The position numbers and the translations under genes are program-made. Source: Anthonomus grandis grandis (taxonomy: Eukaryota; Arthropoda; Insecta; Coleoptera; Curculionidae). Taken from it: a DNA stretch of 64,000 nucleotides. Below, piece by piece: positions 57,399-64,000 of the stretch; position 1 is the first letter of the stretch, and every line of letters starts with the position of its first letter. The stretch is from contig NC_065552.1 of assembly GCF_022605725.1 (NCBI RefSeq), positions 35,227,879 to 35,291,878 on the forward strand. Direction: 5' to 3'. The notes below the pieces were generated by a model. The model was not told the DNA's origin, searched no databases, and saw only the letters and a list, made by a program, of their open reading frames with translations.

Positions 57399-59340
57399 TC
57401 ATGAATGTGCCTCAAATGAAACCCTTTTTTTTTTCATGTAAACATCACAGCTATAAAGTGTTCCAGTCTCGAAATGCATAACTCTTGACAAAATGATCGG
57501 CATTTTCATTTGTAAAGAAAAGTTTTCTCGCCCTTCCCAACTCGCTATATTATAGCTACTCCACTTTAAGAATGGACAAAAAAAGACTGTAGGGAAACTG
57601 AAACTAATATTCGCCTCATTTATCTCAGTAATACAAGAAATCACCTTTCCTATGTAGTAAACAGGCTTTGATTTTGTGTCTTCTGGTTTAAATTCAACCA
57701 GAACATAATCTTCAACCTCTGGAAATTTTGACAGATCTTGGATCCACTTCAGGTTCAAGATGTTCAGATGATGCATCACAATGCCATTCTTCATCATCTT
57801 CATCACTGTCTTGAATCTTTGGCTTTACACTTTTCTTTTTCTATACATCTATTGAGCTTAAAGTTATTGTTTTTCAGCCTCTTCCATCTCAAGTTTTTGA
57901 GTATCGGTGAGTATCATGCTTTTTCCCTTTCGTCTACCTTTGGATGTCTCTCGGCTCAGCTTTAGGAAACTGGCGAATCTCTTCCAAGGTTCTAAATCTA
58001 TTTGCGTTTAATTTAGTTTGATCATCAATTGGTTCCCAAGGAGGAGTTTGATTCCCCGGTTCTAGTTGAGGTCTATCAGTGACTGAGCATGGCAAAAAGT
58101 CAATATCTGTAACTATTTCTCTGTCAAAGGAAAATATTCTGCATTTTTTAAAAGCGGAGGTAATATTTGCTGAAGTCATTGTTTTTTGATATGCTTTCTC
58201 CACACAACCTGCAACTTGATAAATAGTAACTGGCTTTCCAGGATGATGCATCAGCCAGCTATCTATAGCAGCATTATAAGCAATACTGAAAAATGCCAAC
58301 GTCTAAAGGTTGCATCTTATTGGTCGAGTGTGGTGGAAATGTCACAATAGTGACGCAATTTTCCTTAGCAAGATTGATAATCTGGATGGATAGATGACTC
58401 TTATGATTGTCCTAAAGTAAAAGACTTGGATTTTCTTTCGAACTAGAGATGTGCTTAATAAAGTGCTCCATTACTTTTAAACATAAGGCGGCATTCATCC
58501 AACCAGACGGAGACGCCAGACCTAAAGTACCAGGCGGATCACCAACAATCATGTGTTCTTTGAAGTGAACCCGTGGAAAAACCATGGAGAGAGATGATTT
58601 CCTGCAGCACTTACTATTGCACATGTTGTTACAAGAATGCCCTTTTCACCACTTCTAACTTTATTGACTTGTTTTGCTCCTTTTTCGGCTAAAACTATAG
58701 CCGATTTTTGAACAGTCACTGTAGCCTTTTCATCAAGATTAAAAATATGCGTCCCATTGCTAAATCTTTCATTGCGTTTCATTGCTTTGCATAAAATATT
58801 AAAAAACATATTAACGTTATGCTTATTAAAGGATGTGGCTCGTGACAGACTACATCCTTCTGGAGTTCTTAAAGAAACATTTGGATTTCTTCTTATGAAA
58901 TTTCTTATCCACTCCTCTCCTGCTATTTTATTAACGGACCATTTCGGAGGCATCTTCAAATGGTTTATGAATGCTAGCTCATAAGCCAGTTTACGGCAAT
59001 CACGAAGAGGGAGCCCATAAAACATCTGAGAGCATTTAATAATATAATCAGCCAGCATTTTTTCTTGCTCGGTATTAAATACTTTATTAACTGGATAATT
59101 AGGTGTATACCGAATCAATTAATCCTGACTGGATTTTCTCTTTCGCACATATCTAAAAATAGATATTGTATGTATTTGGTAAGTATGATTAACTAACTTT
59201 TTTTACCTAGATAAGGTCTGGAAACTTAAATTTTCTACAGATCTAGTGCTACGTCCGCTAAGCACAGCTTCAACTGCCATTTTCATAGTTTTCTCGGAAA
59301 ATGTTCCATAGTTTGTTTTCCTTGGTCTATTCCTTGGCAT
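57399..59340 (-). pseudogene. Pogo-type transposase, near-complete
   Basis: Exon 1 (59340-59207, donor GTAAAA) encodes a Pipsqueak-like helix-turn-helix (YGTFSEKTMKMAVEAVLSG). Exon 2 starts at 59152 after TTTTTAG; one TAA near 59121, then IRYTPNYPVNKVFNTEQEKM, LPLRDCRKLAYELAFINHLK (second helix-turn-helix), the DDE core with HIFNLDEKAT, a stop, DNHKSHLS, TFPPHSTNKMQPLDVG, then a frameshift near 58285 into YNAAIDSWLMHHPGKPVTIY. A C-terminal extension has DSDEDDEEW-type acidic sequence and VEDYVLVEFKPEDTKSKPVY. All three catalytic aspartates are kept. The last 30 or so residues of the frame to 57399 come from an inserted hammerhead repeat. Only a few lesions. Confidence 0.85.
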
Positions 59341-59401
59341 TCTAACCACTTTTTTTAAAAAACTCTAAAAAAAAGAAGCGAGTTTTATATTTTTTAATAA
59401 T

Positions 59402-59812
59402 ATCTGGGTAACAATGAGACTTGTCTCAATGTATCCGTCTCACTATTACCCATTGTCACTAAAGCTAAAAAAAACATCATAACCCTAACCTCAAATTTCT
59501 TTTGCTCTATTGAACTGCCTTATTCTGTTAGCTAATCTACACATAACTTTATGGTAATACTAACAAACTGCTAAATATTCAACTTAATTTTACAAAAAAA
59601 GTCTCAACTTACCTGTTGATATTTACTTTTTGCACACGAAAGGCACGTGAACGCGACAGAATTTAATTCAAACACGAATGAAAAACAAACGGATAGGAAA
59701 TCGGGAACTGTCAATGTAGCTAAGATACACAAGTAGTGACATCTCTTGACTGGACAAATTTCAAATGTCTTACTGTTCCCTGTGTCTTACTGTTACCCAG
59801 TTTCCCCCATTT
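59402..59812. repeat. 5' terminal region of the pogo element with repeated GGGTAACA motifs
   Basis: Variants of GGGTAACARTRAGAC occur four times: plus strand at 59406, minus strand ending near 59451, 59785 and 59803. They fit terminal or subterminal transposase-binding sites. The outer edge of the element is about 59812, upstream of exon 1 on the minus strand. Confidence 0.55.
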
Positions 59813-59814
59813 TA

Positions 59815-61065
59815 ATTTTGATAAATGGAAAAAACTTATTTACAGGCTTTCTGCTACACTTCTTGAACCAGGCTGAGGGAACGAGGGTTTAATGATAAAA
59901 GAGGTTAACACCAGTTAATATAATAAATAATACTTAGATCAATAATATTAATTAAAGTTTCGTAAACTTATAATTCTCAATTTAAAATCATTTTTCTTTC
60001 GTATAAAACATTTATTTTTCATGATACTTAATCCGTGTTTTCCAAACCGGTTCTCGATAATAATAGTTAAATCGGCCTGTCCGCTTTATACCCCAATTAC
60101 AAACTCGATTTCTTTTTTTTTGTGAGAGCTTTGCGGAGCCAAAATTATCGGCAACATAAAATTATAATTGCAATTACAACAAACATCAGATTAAACGATT
60201 ATTATACAATGGGACAAACGACACAATTGTGTCGATCTGGCAAAGCGCGAAATTCTGCCAACGAACGCTGTTAAGTTTTATTGAAACAACTGGGATTTAA
60301 TATAAACGGGATTTTGTCGGCGCAAATAAGCGTTTAATTCATAACTGGAATCCGAATCTGGGATGTGGACCACCTAAACCGATCGTAATTTGGACTCCAT
60401 TGTGTTTGTCCTCTCAATTATATTATTTTAATCATCGTGTTTGCACATTCTGCATTTTGCCTTGTACCGCTGTGCTTTGGCTTGCGTTTTCAAAAACTCT
60501 TGCGCGGACCGGATGCTTTACATAAAATGAAATTACATTTAATTTTAATTACGTTAAAATGGTGTTGTGGGTTCAAATAAAATGCCTGCTTTAAACTGAA
60601 CTTAATGGGTTTTAAAGCATCTCTTAAAAAACATATCATTTTATTTAATTTTAACGTTTAGCATCGTCTTTCGTTGCTTAGTATTTTTTTATTTTTTACA
60701 TTCAGTCAGATTTTTGTTCAATATTTATCAAAATACAGGTTATAATTACCATGATACGCTAAACCAACTCAACATTGATTCTCTATCTATTCACCGCACA
60801 CATTATGACTTAATAATGTAAGACCCTGTTTACTTTCTAAAGAGTTATGGTCGTAACAACTTCATCACAAGATCTATCTAACATACACCTTCTTTAGAGT
60901 TATTCTATCCCTTACTTAATTTCAAAAATTGTATTAAATCCTTTATATCTGGTTTATTATAAAAAATATAATGACGAAATTCTTGGGTGGCGTAGGAAAT
61001 AGGCTTGGATAAAATAAAGTAAATAACTTAGGCCCATTTTTTTAAATAATGCCGAGGTCACCTTT
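59815..61065. other. No gene recognised
   Basis: A+T-rich sequence, no coding domain. Confidence 0.35.
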
Positions 61066-61069
61066 TGTT

Positions 61070-61130
61070 TTTCCTTATGGGCGCCATATTGAATCTTTGC
61101 ATTTTCAAATTCCTTTTTAGAAAAAATCGT
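61070..61130. repeat. Diverged piece of the palindromic repeat family
   Basis: CTTATGGGCGCCATATTGAA followed by TTTTCAAATTCCTTTTTAGA resembles the interior of the arms at 16408-16450 and 16790-16820. Confidence 0.5.
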
Positions 61131-61179
61131 TAACCATGGATAGACATGTTTATGATCGATCCAGATAAATTATTAAATT

Positions 61180-61860
61180 TTACAAAATTAAGATTTCATG
61201 ACTGTCAATACAGGCATGCAATCTTTTTCCTATCGATTGTCTTACCCGTTGACATTCGAAGATTCTACAATTCTGTTTCTTAAATAATAATTCTCGTTCA
61301 CAATCAGCGTCGCATAAAGAAGCGATTTGAAATAAAAATAAATAATCCAGAGGATTTAGGTCTGGGGATCGTGCTGGCCATAACTGGGAAAAAGTTTTAT
61401 TAGGATAGTTTCGGGCGACAAGACTAAAATGAGCAGATGCATTGTATTTCTCGTTGCTAGTGGTCGTTCTTCTAACAAACCTGGCAATGTTCCTTCTAAA
61501 AAGGGTCACCATTCATTCGAAGAAGTCCGATAAGATAATCACGAAGAATTCCTGATATTTACCAAAAACTGCTGTATGGGGATTTCACGTAGTCCTAAAG
61601 TTTCTGATGATTTCCCGTAAAAAAACTTGTGTCATCTGTGAATAGAATCGCATAGATAGATAGTATATTATTAAAAAAAAAATTGTACGCTTGAGACCAC
61701 ACGACTGAATTACAACTTCTTTAGTTCCATTCATAATATGTATATTGTTGCACAATTTCGGTGCGTAATTTCTTCTTAGCTGATGGTCCTGGAGCACCAC
61801 TTTCATATTCAGAGTCTTTAACATTTCCTGCCATTATGTCGTATTATTCCACCGAAAATT
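61180..61860 (-). pseudogene. Mariner-like transposase relic
   Basis: Minus strand: YSQMTQVFL (about 61640) stands where the first catalytic region is expected. Then KYNASAHFSLVARNYPNKTF (the former second block, with the aspartate lost) and SQLWPARSPDLNPLDYLF (third catalytic region, about 61390). The end reads KRLHACIDS at about 61215. It belongs to the same group as 21025-21760, but with multiple frame breaks. Confidence 0.7.
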
Positions 61861-62126
61861 CACAAAATATGAATTTATAATTTTATTCACTTTAAACGTA
61901 GGATAATTAATACATTGAACAACAAAAATTAATTTATAAAATTGTTCAAGAACCAAATTAAATAGTGAAATAATCAAGAAGGCATGATCTGCGTTCCCCA
62001 CTATTTTCGTCTGTTCAACGTCGGATCGAATAGTATGGGAGCACAATCATTTTAGTTTCACGCTTGCTTCAATACCCGTGACGCTGAGAAGTGGCATAGT
62101 GCGAGCGCAAATATATTTTTTTAACT

Positions 62127-64000
62127 ATGACGAGTTATAAGTGCATAAGTAGATGCTGTTCTTCTGTGAACACAGAAGTAACCTTTTTTGGTCTTCCAAG
62201 TGATCCTTTAAGGTAAACGTATTTAATTTATTTAGTTTTAAATAGTATTAGAGTTAATAATTTTTTAGATGTGACAGGCACTAAAGATGCGTCAATCAAT
62301 TACATTACAAGCATAAAATCATCAAGCATAGGAACACAAACTTCATCTGCATTGACTGCCAATAGCCCAAGAAAACTGAAGTTGCGATACCAAGTCAAAG
62401 ACCTAAAAAGGAATGTATTAAAACAAAAAAGCAATTTGAGCAGGCTAAAGCGATTAACCCGAAACTCGATAGTTTTATTAAATTATGTGACAGCTTTTTA
62501 AATAAAACATTATCTGAAATAATAAAAGTTCAAGCTAAATTACAGCATAAAGTAGGTAAAGCTAAACGATATCCAGATAGTTATAAACAGTTTGCTTTAG
62601 TTTTGTATTTCTTGGGGCCAAAAGCATATAGATTTCTCGCAAAAATATTAAATTTACCTACTAAACGTACTCTGGAAAAAATGACACAAAGTATTGTTTC
62701 AAAACCAGGACTATAAACGAACAAACATTGAATTCTCTTGCTATTTAAGTTAAAACTATGTCTGAACTTGAAGTATTGTACCATATGTATTGATGAAACA
62801 TCTTTAATATCTTATCTTTATTTTAATTTAGCAAAAGATGAAATTGTAGGCTGGGAGGAAAAAATGACAATAATAATATCATAGCACAAAATGTTGCTGC
62901 TATTATGGTTCGCGGACTTTTTCATAACTGGAAGCAACCACTGGCTTAGTTTTTTGTAAACTTCCAACTTAAAGCTGCAGATATTTTAAAAATATTAACT
63001 GAATGCGTTAAAAAGTTATCAGATGCTGGATAATTTATCCAAGGCTTAGTAACTGATATGGGCTATAATTTTATACAGCTTTCTAGAATGCTAAAGGTTA
63101 ACGAAGAAAATCCTGAATTTCAATTGGGCGATTTGAAAATAGTTTACATTTTTGACCCTCCACATTTATTAAAGGCTATAAAAATAATTTAGTCGAAAAT
63201 AATTTTCATTTTGACAACAAAGTAACGTCTTGGAAGTTTGCCGAACAATTTTATGAAAAAGATAGCCAGCAAGTGTATAGGTGTGCTCCGAAAGTTACTA
63301 AATCCCATATATATCCTAATAACTTTGAAAAGTTAAAGGTAAAACTGTCCACTCAAGTTTTAAGTCATAGTGTTGCGAGTGGAATGAATGCATATATGAC
63401 TTTAGGAGCACTTCCTGTAGATGCTTTACCTACAATTGAAGTTATAGATAAATTTAATACTTTGTTTGAATTGTTTAATTCTACAGATACGTCCCACCCG
63501 AATAAATTAAAAAATGCATATCAGGGTCTTCATTATCAAGTTGAGTTTTTAAATCACATGTGGCTATTTTTAAAGAATCTTGAAATATGCAATAATAAGG
63601 AAAAAAAAATGACAAAAAAGTGTAAATTTCGTTCGTGTTGGATGATATTTATCTATGAATTGAAGTTTTATGGCAGCGTCTTTCAAATTGCGGATTTAGC
63701 TACCTAAAACACAAAAAAATAAATCAAGACTGTCTTGAAATTTATTTCGGAAATATAAGGCAACAAGGTGGAAATTGCGTAAATCCAACCCCAATTCAAT
63801 TTCAAAGAGCCCATAAAAAAAAAATTGTCAGAATTTTTTACACTCTGAACATATGAACTGTGAGGACGATTTAGGCGTGCTTCTAGCTGAGCTAAAAAAC
63901 GTTCCAGATGAAAATTTAAGAGAAGTAATGCCTACGCAGTCATTCCAAATATGTAAGGCAATAACTGTTTCTGATTGTGATTATAGAGAACACAGTTTAA
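62127..64000 (+). pseudogene. P-superfamily transposase (THAP9-like), incomplete
   Basis: The start at 62127 reads MTSYKCISRCCSSVNTEVTF FGLPSDPLR (first half of a THAP zinc finger, CxxxC), with donor GTAAAC at 62213. The second half of the finger (WxxH, AVPTIF) is missing. A basic coiled stretch follows (RKLKLRYQVKDLKRN, 62370). Then YKQFALVLYFLGPKAYRFLA (helix-turn-helix-like), ICIDETSLISYLY with the first catalytic aspartate (62788), LVTDMGYN, IFDPPHLLKA (63154), YQVEFLNHMWLFLKN, and NIRQQGGNCVNPTPIQFQRA (63750). The order is that of P transposase, an RNase H-fold enzyme that uses GTP. Many stops and frameshifts. The frame continues past the window edge. Confidence 0.85.

Larger units (their letters stand above)
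56866..57560. repeat. Inverted pair of hammerhead-bearing repeats
   Basis: A minus-strand unit (57012-56866) and a plus-strand unit (57432-57560) share, in order, GTAAACATCACAGCTAT, GAAATGCATARCTCTTGAC, CATTTGTRAAGAAAAGT and YCGCCCTTCCCARCYCGCTA. The minus unit has the complete hammerhead core; in the plus unit stem II is deleted but GAAATGCATA remains. The plus unit is inserted in the 3' part of the pogo gene. Confidence 0.7.

Noticed and set aside
1..64000. CRISPR array, bacterial operon or ribosomal RNA
   Set aside because: No regularly spaced repeats, Shine-Dalgarno context or rRNA sequence; introns and retroelements show a eukaryotic nuclear sequence.

Overview
This window looks like a piece of an insect nuclear genome, most likely a beetle. 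It is A+T rich, its genes are split by short GT-AG introns, and it carries a typical arthropod mix of transposons: Tc1/mariner (DD34D and DD41D), pogo, PIF/Harbinger with MADF-BESS partner genes, MULE with a SWIM finger, piggyBac, P element, BEL/Pao, and several LINEs of the CR1/Jockey and R1/LOA groups. The taxon is an inference. I found no intact host gene; nearly all recognisable coding sequence belongs to decayed mobile elements.

Layout. 1-7.2 kb: a MITE, a DD41D mariner relic and three LINE fragments, the last followed by a hammerhead-ribozyme-like motif. 8.0-11.4 kb: a 3.34-kb MULE with matching ends and a 9-bp target duplication; its gene keeps the zinc-finger start and SWIM-finger end but has lost the catalytic middle. 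11.4-16.2 kb: a PIF/Harbinger element with 50-bp ends, a transposase and an antisense MADF-BESS gene; a CACTG-ended element sits in its MADF intron. It is inserted in a large palindromic repeat (to 17.1 kb). 18 kb: piggyBac relic. 19.5-22.8 kb: a mariner inside another mariner. 25 kb: a second MITE. 26-31 kb: LINE fragment, second MULE gene copy, DD34D mariner, pogo element with a C-terminal PHD finger. 33-38.4 kb: LINE and mariner relics, plus a 519-bp retroposon with tRNA-like promoter boxes and a hammerhead motif. 39.3-43.6 kb: a second Harbinger with the same antisense gene arrangement. 45-52 kb: LINE pieces and one isolated TATA/Inr promoter. 53.5-55.3 kb: BEL/Pao fragment. 56.9-59.8 kb: inverted hammerhead repeats and a second pogo. 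61-64 kb: mariner relic and a P element that runs off the window.

The most interesting signal is a recurrent RNA motif. At least four unrelated sites, and several weaker ones, have CTGATGA, then an unpaired T, then a hairpin of different sequence each time, then GAAA. Two of them also have a palindromic 4-nt stem III, a UA cleavage dinucleotide and a matching stem I, as in the minimal type I hammerheads of Penelope-like elements. One lies in a short retroposon with tRNA-like A and B boxes and a 10-bp target duplication, a possible self-cleaving SINE-like element. Also notable: in two Harbinger copies the accessory MADF-BESS gene lies antisense inside the transposase intron.
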